37,795 nt of DNA from CBDTYW01 sp965364735 (GTDB lineage: Bacteria; Actinomycetota; Nitriliruptoria; Nitriliruptorales; Nitriliruptoraceae). The position numbers and the translations under genes are program-made. The stretch covers positions 1 through 37,795 of the forward strand of contig CBDTYW010000004.1 in NCBI GenBank assembly GCA_965364735.1. Direction: 5' to 3'. Below, one piece after another: positions 1-9,106 of this stretch; position 1 is the stretch's first letter, and each line of letters begins with the position of its first letter. Under the pieces are notes generated by a model. The model was given only the letters and a program-made list of their open reading frames with translations, had not been told where the DNA came from and did no database searches.

Positions 1-3000
1 ACGCGCGCAACCGTGCCGCCGAGCTCGACGATCTCGTCCGCGATCGCCGCAGCGGTCTCGAACCGTGTGGCACCGGCGAGCCTCACGACGTCGAGGTCTG
101 CGAGCGACGTGGCGACCGCGGGGCTCAGCGCTGCCTCGCCCCCGAGCAGGTAGACCTTCGTGACGCCGAGCCGGTCGAGCTCCGCCCGGACATCGTCGGG
201 CAGCGCGCTCGGTCGGCTGAGCAGGATCGGGCCGCCCGCCTCGACCGCCAGCGTGTTGCCGGCGAGCGCGTCGGGGAAGAGGTCGTGCCGCGCGATCAAC
301 GCCGTCGTCGCGGTGGTGAAGGCGTCCTGCGACAGCGCGATGGCCGTGGCGATGCGGTCCTCACCGGCGACGCGGCGGATCGACTCGACGTCAGCTGGCT
401 GATCCTCGACTGACACGACGAACGTGTCCGTCGCCGACGCCCCGTGCTCGTCGGTCGCGATCACGGTGACCGTGAAGTCGCCGACCTCCGACCAGGTGTG
501 CACCGCGCTCGTCCCGGTCGCGCTCTCCGAGTCGTCACCGAAGTCCCAGACGACGCTCACCACGTCGCCCTCCCGGTCCGCGACCTCAGCGGTCAGGCTG
601 ACGGCCGTGTCGACGTCCACGGTCCGGTCATCGCCCGCGTCCACGACCGGCGCGAGGTTCGGGGCGACGTCCACGATGCGGGTCGTCTCGTCCGTCCCGC
701 CGTTGCCGTCATCGACGGTGAGGGACACGACGAAGATGCCAGCGATATCGTAGTCGTGTGAAGGAGACGCCTCGGTGGAGGTGCCGCTGCCGTCGCCGAA
801 GTCCCAGACGTGGGTCAGCGCGTCGCCCTCGGGATCGGTCGACGTCGTCCCGTCGAACGTCACGGCGTCGTACTGCCCCGAGGTCACCGGTCCGACGATG
901 CGCGCGATCGGCGCGGTGTTCACGCTGCTCACCACGACGTCGCGCGTGACCTCCGAGATCAGCGTGTCCGCATCGGTGACGCGGAGCGCGATCGGGAAGG
1001 TGCCGTCCGCGTCGAAGGTGCGGGTGAAGGTCAGAGCGGTCTCGTCGTCGAACGCCCCGTCGTCGTCGAGGTCCCACGCGGAGGTGAGTCCCGGCGCGTC
1101 GTCGAACGATGCGCTTGCGTCGAACGTGACAACCTGCCCCGGCCGGGGTGCCGTCGGCGTGAACGAGAACCGGGCGGTGGGACCGCTGTTCCCGGAGAGC
1201 ACGTGAGCGTGGAAGCCTTCCGCCGTCTCGCCGACGAACGTGATGACGTCGCCGTCCGCTTCCGGCCAGCCGGCGTACCGCGTCGTTGCCGTGAGCTCCA
1301 CCGGGGCGGTGAAGGTTGCTCCGCCGTCGATCGTGGACGCGCTGACCAGCTGCCACGTCGGGTCGGTGGCGTCCTGCCAGACGACGTCGAACGACGCGGG
1401 GCCATCGCGGACGATGATCGTCGGCTGATAGCGGAACCTCGCGTCGGGTGGAGCGACGGGTGTCGCGCTCGACCAGGTGGTCCCCGCATCGCGCGAGATC
1501 TGGACCCAGATGTCGTCGTGCACCGAGGCGTTGTCACGCTGGTAGGCGAGCGCGATCGTGCCATCACCGAGCACTGCGGTGTCCACGTTGCGCGCCGGGA
1601 AGCCTTCGACGCCCTCCGGCTCGCCGTTGTCCACGCGGAGCAGCCGCTCGGTGACCCGCGCATCCGCCGAGAACGTGACCCCGCCGTCCGTCGAGACCGC
1701 GGCCCAGACCTCGACGTCGTCGGGCGTTCCGGACCGGCCCGGCGTCGGGTCATCGCGGTTGTCCTGCCACGAGACGACCACGGTGTCGCCGTTCACCGCG
1801 ACGTCCGGCTGACCGGCGTAGGGAACCCAGCGGATGGTTCGAGGCGGCGTCGCGTACTGCGTCCTCGGCCCGTCGGTGGCCTCAGCGGTGGACAGCTGCT
1901 CCTGCGTCGACCACACGCCGTCGCGCCGGACAGCGTGCTGGACCGACCAGACCTCGCCGTCGACGGCTTCGAGCCAGACGAGGTGATCGGCGTCCACGGT
2001 CGACGCGAGCTCGGCCCGCCACGTCGGCCCGGCCGCCAGGACTGCCGGCGCGGTGAACGTCACGCCGCCATCCGCAGAGGTCGCCTCGACGAGTGCCCCA
2101 CCGAGGCCGCTCGGGTCATGGTCCTCCCAGACCACCGTCACGCGGTCGCCCGAACGCGACGCCTTCGGGAGGCGCGCGTCGTCCGACGTCGACAGCACCA
2201 CCGGCGCGGACCACGTCCGACCCGTGTCAAGGGAGCGCGCGACGACGACCTCGTTGATGCTGTCGCGTCGCTGCTGCCAGACCGCGACCACGTCGGCGCC
2301 GTCGGTGGCGAGGTCCGGGAAGCCGGACCAAGAGGTGTCCGTTCCCGAGAGCCGTGACAGCGCGCGAGCGGTCGGTGACGTGGGGTCAGCTGCGGTGGTC
2401 GCGGGCGGAGCTGACGTCCAGACCGGCGTCGCCACGCCTTGATGGGTGTCGATGTAGTCGAGCGGGTCCGGCAGACCAGGACGCAGGAGCTCCTGCGTCG
2501 TGACCGTCGCGAACCAGAAGTCCGAGGCCGCGGGAACGTCGACGGTCACCGTCTGGTCCGGTGCTGCGACCGGCTGCTCCGACACGATCGTGCCGGTGTC
2601 ATCGATGATCTGGACCCAGGTACCGGATCCGGTCGTGACGCGGACGCCGACGCGGACGGTGTCGCCGGTCGGCGCGGCCCAGCCCCCCATGATCGCGTCC
2701 CAGGATCCGTCGAGGTCGACGTCGAGCAGCGTCGTGAGGCGCGCGTTGACGCTCGTCCATCCGCCGGACGTGCGGCCTGCGAGGACCGCGTCGATGAAGC
2801 CGACCTCCGTCGGGGTGGTGACGAGCGCGTGTGTCGAGGATCCTCCCGGACCTGCCGGACCCGCGCCCCACACCTGCTTGAAGTGGTTGTCGGATCCGTT
2901 GACCGCGGGAATCCGCATGCCTGCCTGGAGCGAGGCGAGGTACCACGCGGTGTTGGAACCGTTCGAGTCCGCGAGCTGGGCTTCCTGGACGATCCCGTCG

Positions 3001-3602
3001 CCACCCCGGACGGCTTCGACGTGGCTCACGGGCCAGTTGGCTCCGCCCTCGAACGAGAGGCTGCAGCTGCCGTCGTAGAAGTCCTTCGGGTGCGCGACCC
3101 CGAGCAGCCCGCCCTGCGCCGCGGCCTCCATCGACATCGCCGCCAGCCCGCACTCCTCCAGCGACGGGTCGTGCTGGAGCACCTCGACCAGACCGAACGC
3201 CGTGCCGTGCCGTGCGCTCCCCCACTCCTCGCCGGTCATCAACACGGTGTCGTCGGTGACGCGGAAGTCGGGATCGAAGTGCTGGTCGAAGGTGCGATGG
3301 TCGGTGAAGGCAACCCCGTCCATCTGCAGGCGGATCGCCTGGTCACGCTGCTCGTCGAGGAAGGTGTCGTGGGACTCCGGCGTGTCGAACTCCTGATGCG
3401 GCAGGCCCGCGTCGCTGGAGTGATCGGTGTGCAGGTGCATGTCGACGGCGAACGACTGCAGGTCATCGAGCGTCGGGCCAGCCGCCTGGGCGACCGCGGC
3501 AGGCGGCGTGCCGACGGCCGTCAGCAACGCGGCGACCAACGCCGCAGCGGTCGTCGACGACACCGTCCCATGACGCGGCGATCCGACCCTCTTCGCATCC
3601 AT
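1..3602 (-). CDS. Secreted mosaic protein: PHP-like, BNR-like, PKD and cell-wall-binding repeats (3' end off window)
   Basis: About 1,200 codons are open with no stop up to the window edge. Start ATG at 3602 has GGGAG about ten bases upstream. Residues 1-41 look like a signal peptide (basic start, Ala/Leu core, AVAQAAG). Residues 51-340 resemble a PHP metal-dependent phosphoesterase: HLHTDHS at 56-62, then TDH, GEEWG, GVAHP and NGSDNH supply the usual metal ligands. Residues about 390-780 repeat a 'T.DGG.TF/W...' pattern with interleaved 'VVWQ' strands, like sialidase/BNR propeller blades. Three PKD domains follow (about 805-1065), two with the WDFGD signature. From about 1070 the VAGxDRxxTA pattern marks cell wall binding repeat 2, which should hold the protein in the envelope. 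The role of the PHP domain outside the cell is unknown; it may be a degenerate or genuine phosphoesterase. Confidence 0.88.
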   Translation of the reverse strand, partial: MDAKRVGSPRHGTVSSTTAAALVAALLTAVGTPPAAVAQAAGPTLDDLQSFAVDMHLHTDHSSDAGLPHQEFDTPESHDTFLDEQRDQAIRLQMDGVAFTDHRTFDQHFDPDFRVTDDTVLMTGEEWGSARHGTAFGLVEVLQHDPSLEECGLAAMSMEAAAQGGLLGVAHPKDFYDGSCSLSFEGGANWPVSHVEAVRGGDGIVQEAQLADSNGSNTAWYLASLQAGMRIPAVNGSDNHFKQVWGAGPAGPGGSSTHALVTTPTEVGFIDAVLAGRTSGGWTSVNARLTTLLDVDLDGSWDAIMGGWAAPTGDTVRVGVRVTTGSGTWVQIIDDTGTIVSEQPVAAPDQTVTVDVPAASDFWFATVTTQELLRPGLPDPLDYIDTHQGVATPVWTSAPPATTAADPTSPTARALSRLSGTDTSWSGFPDLATDGADVVAVWQQRRDSINEVVVARSLDTGRTWSAPVVLSTSDDARLPKASRSGDRVTVVWEDHDPSGLGGALVEATSADGGVTFTAPAVLAAGPTWRAELASTVDADHLVWLEAVDGEVWSVQHAVRRDGVWSTQEQLSTAEATDGPRTQYATPPRTIRWVPYAGQPDVAVNGDTVVVSWQDNRDDPTPGRSGTPDDVEVWAAVSTDGGVTFSADARVTERLLRVDNGEPEGVEGFPARNVDTAVLGDGTIALAYQRDNASVHDDIWVQISRDAGTTWSSATPVAPPDARFRYQPTIIVRDGPASFDVVWQDATDPTWQLVSASTIDGGATFTAPVELTATTRYAGWPEADGDVITFVGETAEGFHAHVLSGNSGPTARFSFTPTAPRPGQVVTFDASASFDDAPGLTSAWDLDDDGAFDDETALTFTRTFDADGTFPIALRVTDADTLISEVTRDVVVSSVNTAPIARIVGPVTSGQYDAVTFDGTTSTDPEGDALTHVWDFGDGSGTSTEASPSHDYDIAGIFVVSLTVDDGNGGTDETTRIVDVAPNLAPVVDAGDDRTVDVDTAVSLTAEVADREGDVVSVVWDFGDDSESATGTSAVHTWSEVGDFTVTVIATDEHGASATDTFVVSVEDQPADVESIRRVAGEDRIATAIALSQDAFTTATTALIARHDLFPDALAGNTLAVEAGGPILLSRPSALPDDVRAELDRLGVTKVYLLGGEAALSPAVATSLADLDVVRLAGATRFETAAAIADEIVELGGTVAR

Positions 3603-3643
3603 GCACAGGCTCCCGGCTGCTCCCGCGGAACGGTAGCCGTGCC

Positions 3644-4759
3644 TCAGCGCCGAACGCCGCCGTAGATGAGGCGATGCGTGAGCACCGGGTAGAGGACCCT
3701 GCGCGTGAACGACGGGGTGAGCCGGACCTGCCGGCCGCGGGGCGTGTGGATCCGCAGGCCGTCGGACTGCAGCCCGGTGATGGACCCCCAGCGGTGACGG
3801 GGGGGCCGGAACGCGCGCATCTGTTCGGGCCGGCCGTCGAGCATCCGCTGGACGTTGGCAGCGAGCAGGCGGTGCGCGAAGTTGCGGGCGCTGCTGCGCA
3901 TGGGGTCCGTGGCGGCGACGTCGCCGATGGCGAAGACCTCGTCGGTCCCGCGGACACGCAGGCTCGGCTCGACCTCGACGAAGCCCGCGTGGTCGAGCAT
4001 CGTTGGAGGCAGGAAGGACGTGCTCGGCTGGACCTCTCCAGTGGCCCAGACGATCACGTCGGCTGCGACCTTCGCCTGCCCGCTCGTGAACGTGATCGTC
4101 CCCGACCCGAGCGAGGCGCCCGCCCCTTCGGGGACGACAGCACGACGTTGCGGCAGGCGCCGGACTCCCTGCGTGTGCAGGTGCGCGACGACGCGGCGCC
4201 GCGTGCGCCGGTGGTAGCCAGGGAGCGGGAGGTCACCGCTGTGCACGAGGGTCACGTCGACACCGCGATGCGCGTCGGCGATCTGGCTGGCGACGCTGAC
4301 CCCGGACGGCCCTCCCCCGACGACCGCGACCGTGGACTCCCCGTCGATCCGCCCGGCTGCCGAACGCAGCTGCGCTTCCACGGTCTCGCGCGACGCGACC
4401 TCGCAGGTCCGCCAGAACCCGTTCGTCGTCCCTGTGGCGATCACGAGGGCGTCGTAGGTCTCGCGGCGCACGATGCCGTCGGCCTCCCCGATCACGACGC
4501 CTCGTGCCTCGACCTCCACCGCGCTCAGCGCACCATGGACGAGGTCCACACCGTCGAGGAGGCGGAGGTCGGCGAACTCGTGGAGGTAGTCGCGACGCCA
4601 GTCAGCAGTCCGGGCGAGCCGCGCCCCCAGCTCCTGGCCACTCACGAACATGGGCTTCGTCGAGACCGCGAGGACGTCGTGCCGTCGGGCAAGCAGGCCG
4701 GCGACGAGCACGCCGGTGTCGCCCATCCCGGCGACGACCACCCGCTTGCGAGACGACAT
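3644..4759 (-). CDS. FAD/NAD(P)-dependent oxidoreductase (FSP1/NDH-2-like)
   Basis: 371 residues. The ATG at 4759 is chosen because AGGAG lies seven bases upstream; the frame stays open further upstream without a good ribosome site. The two-dinucleotide-fold architecture is clear: GMGDTG at residues 11-16 for FAD, VVGGGPSGVSVA in the middle for NAD(P)H, and FAIGDVAAT at 276-284 for the FAD ribityl contact. There is no CxxC redox pair, so it is not a disulfide reductase. The closest known types are the AIFM2/FSP1-like and type II NADH dehydrogenase-like quinone reductases; the actual electron acceptor cannot be read from the sequence. It is divergent from the DUF1295 gene with 79 bases between starts. 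Confidence 0.85.
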   Translation of the reverse strand: MSSRKRVVVAGMGDTGVLVAGLLARRHDVLAVSTKPMFVSGQELGARLARTADWRRDYLHEFADLRLLDGVDLVHGALSAVEVEARGVVIGEADGIVRRETYDALVIATGTTNGFWRTCEVASRETVEAQLRSAAGRIDGESTVAVVGGGPSGVSVASQIADAHRGVDVTLVHSGDLPLPGYHRRTRRRVVAHLHTQGVRRLPQRRAVVPEGAGASLGSGTITFTSGQAKVAADVIVWATGEVQPSTSFLPPTMLDHAGFVEVEPSLRVRGTDEVFAIGDVAATDPMRSSARNFAHRLLAANVQRMLDGRPEQMRAFRPPRHRWGSITGLQSDGLRIHTPRGRQVRLTPSFTRRVLYPVLTHRLIYGGVRR

Positions 4760-4838
4760 CCATGACTCCTGTTCCCCCGAGTCAAGCAGCGCGCCGATCG
4801 ATCCGGGAAGATGTCGCCGCGACCAACGGGAGAACCAC

Positions 4839-5738
4839 ATGAGCAACGGACAACGGCGGAGCGCGACGCAGCCCGGACGGGCCGCGTCGTTCGTGATCGT
4901 GACGGCCACCTACGTGGTCGCGCTCGCCGTGTTCCCGATCGTCATGACGATCATGGATGCACACCCGCTGACCGAGGTCATCGTCGCGGACCTCGTCGCC
5001 ACCCTGGTGGTGTTCGCCGCGAGCGTGGCGACGGACAACTCCTCGATGTACGACGCGTTCTGGAGCGTCATCCCGATCGCCGTCGTGGTCGCGCTCGCGA
5101 CGGAGTCGGTGCCCGGCGTCCCGGGCCTGCGTCAGGGGCTGGTGATCTTCGGGGTGTCCGCATGGGGTGTGCGGCTCACCTACAACTGGGCGCGTGGCTG
5201 GTCGGGGCTCGACCACGAGGACTGGCGATACGCGAAGCAGCGCGGCACCGCAGCGCCGTACTGGCTCCAGTCGTTCGCTGGCTTCCACATGTTCCCGACC
5301 GTCGTCGTGTTCCTCTGTCTGCTCGCGGCCGAGCCCGCCGTGCGCAGCGGCACCGCATCGATCAACGCGCTGGACTTCGTCGCGCTGGCGGTCATGCTGA
5401 CCGGCACGGCGCTGGAGGGCGTCGCGGACGAACAGCTTCGGGCGTTCAACGCGACGAAGAAGCCGGGCGACATCTGCACGGTCGGGCTGTGGGCCTGGTG
5501 CCGTCACCCGAACTACCTGGGCGAGATGACGTTCTGGTGGGGTCTCTGGCTCGCCGGGGTCGCCGCCGATCCATCGTGGTGGTGGACCGTCGTCGGCCCC
5601 ATCGCGATCACGACGATGTTCCGCTTCGTGAGCATCCCGATGATCGACCAGCGCGGCGTCGACCGCCGCCCGGGCTACGGCGAGCACATGGCGTCGACCT
5701 CGATGGTCCTGCCACGGCGCCCCACGGCGACCACGTGA
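4839..5738 (+). CDS. DUF1295 family membrane protein (steroid 5-alpha-reductase-like)
   Basis: 299 residues with about seven hydrophobic segments from residue 15 on. The ATG at 4839 is preceded by GGGAG nine bases away; the open frame begins earlier but has no good start signal. The family hallmark is the C-terminal RHPNYLGE at 222-229, followed by a Trp-rich helix and a late PGYGEH segment, as in DUF1295 and the isoprenylcysteine methyltransferase/steroid reductase superfamily. A central DWRY segment also fits DUF1295. These proteins are thought to be NADPH-dependent reductases or methyltransferases acting on lipids in the membrane; the substrate here is unknown. The divergent FAD oxidoreductase could share regulation, but nothing proves it. 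Confidence 0.87.
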   Translation: MSNGQRRSATQPGRAASFVIVTATYVVALAVFPIVMTIMDAHPLTEVIVADLVATLVVFAASVATDNSSMYDAFWSVIPIAVVVALATESVPGVPGLRQGLVIFGVSAWGVRLTYNWARGWSGLDHEDWRYAKQRGTAAPYWLQSFAGFHMFPTVVVFLCLLAAEPAVRSGTASINALDFVALAVMLTGTALEGVADEQLRAFNATKKPGDICTVGLWAWCRHPNYLGEMTFWWGLWLAGVAADPSWWWTVVGPIAITTMFRFVSIPMIDQRGVDRRPGYGEHMASTSMVLPRRPTATT

Positions 5739-5799
5739 TGTCCTGCGGTCACCCGCAGCGGGCAATGCTCCTCGCCGACTGGCTCCGCACGGAGTTCCC

Positions 5800-6144
5800 A
5801 TGACGACCATGCGCTCGACGGTCATCTCGGCGCTGGCCGCGGTCGCGCTGCTGGGCATCGGCGGGTGTCAGCCGGAGCCGGTGGCAGTGACGCTGGAAGA
5901 GCTCGCGGATGCGCAGGATGTCTACGACGGCCAGAACGTGATCGCCGAGGGGCTGGTCCAGACGTTCGATGATCCGCGGCACTTCTGGATCGAAGATCCG
6001 CAGCAGCATCGGGTCGAGCTGCTGCCGATGAGCCTCGTCGAGGACTTCGTCGGCCAACGGCTTCGGGTCACCGGCACCTTCACCTTCCGCGATGACGAGG
6101 GCCGGCGCATCCAGATCTCGGAGCTCCACCTGCTCGATCCCTGA
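5800..6144 (+). CDS. Small lipoprotein with OB-fold-like domain
   Basis: 114 residues. ATG at 5800 with GGAG six bases upstream. Residues 1-22 form a lipoprotein signal ending IGGC, so Cys23 would be lipidated and the protein held on the outer face of the membrane. The remaining 90 residues show the strand pattern of a small OB-fold: a YDGQNVIAEGLV segment, a HFWIED turn and a GQRLRVTGTF strand, similar to nucleic-acid-binding-fold domains found in secreted lipoproteins. No catalytic residues are apparent. It lies 61 bases after the DUF1295 gene and may be cotranscribed with it. Its role is unknown. Confidence 0.75.
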   Translation: MTTMRSTVISALAAVALLGIGGCQPEPVAVTLEELADAQDVYDGQNVIAEGLVQTFDDPRHFWIEDPQQHRVELLPMSLVEDFVGQRLRVTGTFTFRDDEGRRIQISELHLLDP

Positions 6145-6203
6145 AGCGGCCGGTGTCCGGACGGCCCGGTCCCCCCTCGCACCGGGCAGCGGTCCCTGCA
6201 ACG

Positions 6204-6236
6204 ACGATGGCCCCCTCACATGGAGGGGGCCATCGT
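6204..6236. terminator. Bidirectional hairpin terminator
   Basis: A perfect 14-bp stem (ACGATGGCCCCCTC / GAGGGGGCCATCGT) closes a five-base loop between the convergent lipoprotein gene and katG. There is no long U-run on either side, which is normal for GC-rich actinobacterial terminators. Confidence 0.85.
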
Positions 6237-6252
6237 TCGGGGGTGCTCGGCG

Positions 6253-8427
6253 TCAGCGGACGTCGAAGCGGTCGTTCATCATGACGTGATCCCACGCGGC
6301 GACGAACGTCGCGAGGAAGTCGTCGGTCGCCGGGTCCGCCGCGAACTCCTCGGCGATCGCGCGGAGCTGCGAGTTCGACCCGAACACGAGGTCGACACGC
6401 GTCGCCGTCCACCTGACGTCGCCGGTCGCGCGGCTACGAGCCTCGAAGACGTCCTCGCCCTCGCCGACGGGCTGCCAGACCTGGCCCATGTCGAGCAGGT
6501 TCACGAAGAAGTCCTGCGTGAGCTGACCCGGACGGTCGGTGAAGACGCCGTGGGTGTTGTCGTCGCCAGCGTTGGCGCCGAGGACGCGCAGACCACCGAC
6601 GAGCGCGGTCATCTGCGGGGCGGTGAGCCCGAGCAGGAACGCCTTGTCGATCAGCAGGTGCTCGGAGGGAACGCCGCCACCCTTCTGCAGGTAGTTGCGG
6701 AACCCGTCCGCACGCGGCTCGAGGTACGAGGTCGCGTCGATGTCCGTCTGTTCCTGCGTCGCGTCGGTGCGACCCGGGGTGAACGGGACGCTCACGTCGT
6801 GACCGGCAGCCGTGGCTCCCTGCTCGACGCCGACCACACCGCCGAGGACGATCATGTCCGCGAGCGAGATGTTCGTGCCGGACGCCTGACGCAGCTCGTC
6901 GAGCTTCGCCACGGCCGGGCCGACACCGGAGCGGACGTTGACGTCCCAACCGGCCTGCGGCTCGAGGCGGACGCGCGCACCGTTGGCGCCACCCTTGAAG
7001 TCCGTCGAGCGGAACGTGGATGCAGACGCCCACGCGGCCGAGACCAGCTGCGCGACCGTGAGGTCGGAGCCGGCGATCGCCTGCTTGAGCGTCGCGATCT
7101 CCGCGTCGCCGACGAGCGCACCCTCGTGCGCCGGGACCGGGTCCTGCCAGATCAGATCCTCGGACGGAACGATCGGCCCGAGGTAGCGGTCCTTCGGACC
7201 CATGTCGCGGTGGGTCAGCTTGAACCACGCCCGAGAGAACGCCTCCGCGAGCTGGTCCGGGTTGGCCTGGAACCGGGTCGTGATCTCGAGGTACGCGGGG
7301 TCGGTGATCATGGCGATGTCGGCAGTGGACATCACCGGCTTGTTCATCTTCCCGTCCACGTGCGCATCGGGGACCATGAAGCCCTCGCGGACCTCCTTCG
7401 GCTCCCACTGGTTGGCGCCAGCCGGGCTCTTGACGAGCTCCCACTGGTGACCGAACAGGGTGTCGAGGTAGGAGTTGTCCCAGGTCGTGGGCGTGGGCGT
7501 CCATGCGCCCTCGAGGCCCGAGGTGATGGTGAACTCACCGAGCCCGGACTCGTGCTTGCTGAGCCAGCCGAGCCCTTGGTCGTGCATGAGGCCGCCCTCA
7601 GGTGCCTCGCCGACTGCATCTGCCGGGCCGTTGCCGTGCATCTTGCCGAAGGTGTGACCGCCGACGGTGAGCGCGACCGTCTCCTCGTCGTTCATCGCCA
7701 TGCGCGCGAAGGTCTCGCGGATGTCCTGCGCCGAGCCCAGCGCATCCGGGACGCCGTTCGGGCCTTCGGGGTTGACGTAGATGAGCCCCATCTGGACCGC
7801 GGCGAGCGGGTTCGCGAGATCCCGCTCACCCGAGTAGCGCTCGTCGCCCAGCCACGTCGTCTCCGGGCCCCAGTAGATGTCGTCCTCGGGCGCCCAGATG
7901 TCCGCGCGACCAAAGCCGAAGCCGAACGTGCGGAAGCCCATGGTCTCGAGGGCACGGTTGCCCGTGTAGAGGAACAGGTCGGCCCACGAGATGGCCTTGC
8001 CGTACTTCTTCTTGATCGGCAGCAGGAGGCGGCGCGCCTTGTCGAGGTTGCCGTTGTCCGGCCACGAGTTGAGCGGGGCGAAGCGCTGGGCTCCGGTGCC
8101 GCCGCCTCCGCGACCATCGGTGATCCGGTAGGTGCCGGCTGCGTGCCAGGCCATGCGGATGAAGAACGGGCCGTAGTGACCCCAGTCGGCCGGCCACCAC
8201 TCCTGCGAGTCGGTCATGACGGCGTCGACGTCGGCCGTCAGCGCCTCGACGTCGAGCGTCGCGAAGGCCTCGGAGTAGTCGAAGTCCGCACCGTGCGGGT
8301 TGGTCCCGGGGTGCGACTGGTGGAGAACGTTGAGGCTGAGCTGGTTGGGCCACCAGTTGGCGTTGCCCTGGGCCTCGGACGACGTACGGCCGCCCCACTC
8401 GGGGCGCTTGGTCGGGCTGTCTTGCAC
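6253..8427 (-). CDS. katG: Catalase-peroxidase KatG
   Basis: 724 residues, the normal length for a two-domain bacterial KatG. It breaks down hydrogen peroxide and has peroxidase activity using haem. The distal site [11 protein letters not shown] gives Arg91, Trp94 and His95; [10 protein letters not shown] carries the proximal His. The Tyr of LIYVNPEG and the Met of MAMND complete the Met-Tyr-Trp adduct typical of the family. The start is best placed at the GTG at 8427: AGGAG ends six bases before it, whereas the ATG 18 bases upstream has no ribosome site and the AGGAG falls inside its coding sequence. No furA-like regulator is adjacent. The gene is monocistronic between a strong terminator and the divergent SRPBCC gene. 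Confidence 0.97.
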   Translation of the reverse strand: MQDSPTKRPEWGGRTSSEAQGNANWWPNQLSLNVLHQSHPGTNPHGADFDYSEAFATLDVEALTADVDAVMTDSQEWWPADWGHYGPFFIRMAWHAAGTYRITDGRGGGGTGAQRFAPLNSWPDNGNLDKARRLLLPIKKKYGKAISWADLFLYTGNRALETMGFRTFGFGFGRADIWAPEDDIYWGPETTWLGDERYSGERDLANPLAAVQMGLIYVNPEGPNGVPDALGSAQDIRETFARMAMNDEETVALTVGGHTFGKMHGNGPADAVGEAPEGGLMHDQGLGWLSKHESGLGEFTITSGLEGAWTPTPTTWDNSYLDTLFGHQWELVKSPAGANQWEPKEVREGFMVPDAHVDGKMNKPVMSTADIAMITDPAYLEITTRFQANPDQLAEAFSRAWFKLTHRDMGPKDRYLGPIVPSEDLIWQDPVPAHEGALVGDAEIATLKQAIAGSDLTVAQLVSAAWASASTFRSTDFKGGANGARVRLEPQAGWDVNVRSGVGPAVAKLDELRQASGTNISLADMIVLGGVVGVEQGATAAGHDVSVPFTPGRTDATQEQTDIDATSYLEPRADGFRNYLQKGGGVPSEHLLIDKAFLLGLTAPQMTALVGGLRVLGANAGDDNTHGVFTDRPGQLTQDFFVNLLDMGQVWQPVGEGEDVFEARSRATGDVRWTATRVDLVFGSNSQLRAIAEEFAADPATDDFLATFVAAWDHVMMNDRFDVR

Positions 8428-8433
8428 GTGGTG

Positions 8434-8438
8434 CTCCT
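8434..8438 (-). promoter_or_regulatory. Ribosome binding site that sets the katG start
   Basis: AGGAG on the minus strand, six bases before the GTG at 8427. It argues against the upstream ATG at 8445. Confidence 0.65.
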
Positions 8439-8501
8439 GATGCATCGCGGAGTGTGAGGGGACTGGCGGGGCGGTCGGCATCCCGGCCGACGGCACGGGC
8501 C

Positions 8502-8507
8502 ACACTA
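8502..8507 (-). promoter_or_regulatory. Possible -10 element for katG
   Basis: TAGTGT on the minus strand matches TAnnnT and sits about 75 bases before the GTG start. No convincing -35 is visible, so this is tentative. Confidence 0.25.
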
Positions 8508-8593
8508 TCCCGAAGCCCCTGCGACGGCGATGGCGACACCATCTTCACGACGGCCGTCTGATTCGCTGCGACCCCCTCCAGAAGTGCTCGACA

Positions 8594-9103
8594 ATGATCC
8601 TTGACCGCATCATCCAGCGCCCGATGACCGTGACGGACTCCGTCGTGGTGGACGCCACACCCGTCGATGTGTGGGAGCTCGTCGCCGACCCGACGCGCAT
8701 CGCGTCGTTCAGCCCCGAGAACACCGGCGCAGACTCACCCCACGACGGGCCGCTCTCCGTCGGTCAGCGGTTCGTCGGGCACAACCGGCGCGGGAAGATG
8801 ACCTGGAGCACGTCGTGCGAGGTCACCGAGAGCGAGCCCGGCCGGAGCTTCGCGTTCAAGGTCACCGGCTGGGGCACGTCGCGGTTCCGCGTCCCCGTCC
8901 CGATCGCGACCTGGCGCTTCGAGATGACCGAGCACCCGGAGGGCACGGTCGTCACCGAGACGTGGACCGACGATCGACGCTGGCCGGACCTGCTCACGGG
9001 CCCGTTCGACCGCGCGGCGACCGGCGGCCAGAGCTTCGCCGACTTCCAGACCCGGAACATCCGACGTTCGCTGGACCAGCTGGCCGCGGTCCTCGCCGGC
9101 TGA
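8594..9103 (+). CDS. SRPBCC/polyketide-cyclase-like protein
   Basis: 169 residues. The pattern VVVDATPVDVWELVADP, then a strand-rich middle, TWRFEMTEHPEGTVVTETW and a final long helix is that of the START-like SRPBCC fold, which binds hydrophobic ligands in a deep cavity. No specific ligand is indicated. Start is uncertain: the ATG at 8594 and the ATG at 8624 both lack a strong ribosome site; the fold begins only after the second, so the shorter form of 159 residues is also possible. The gene is divergent from katG and ends three bases before the convergent neighbour. Confidence 0.8.
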   Translation: MILDRIIQRPMTVTDSVVVDATPVDVWELVADPTRIASFSPENTGADSPHDGPLSVGQRFVGHNRRGKMTWSTSCEVTESEPGRSFAFKVTGWGTSRFRVPVPIATWRFEMTEHPEGTVVTETWTDDRRWPDLLTGPFDRAATGGQSFADFQTRNIRRSLDQLAAVLAG

Positions 9104-9106
9104 GGC

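Noticed and set aside
810..2357. A 515-codon plus-strand frame within the left-edge gene
   Set aside because: The minus strand encodes continuous BNR and PKD-like domains; this is its shadow.
6220..8457. A 745-codon plus-strand frame antisense to katG
   Set aside because: The protein is an Arg/Glu/Val-rich antisense shadow without any domain, while the minus strand is an unmistakable KatG. Such frames are routine in DNA with GC-rich third positions.
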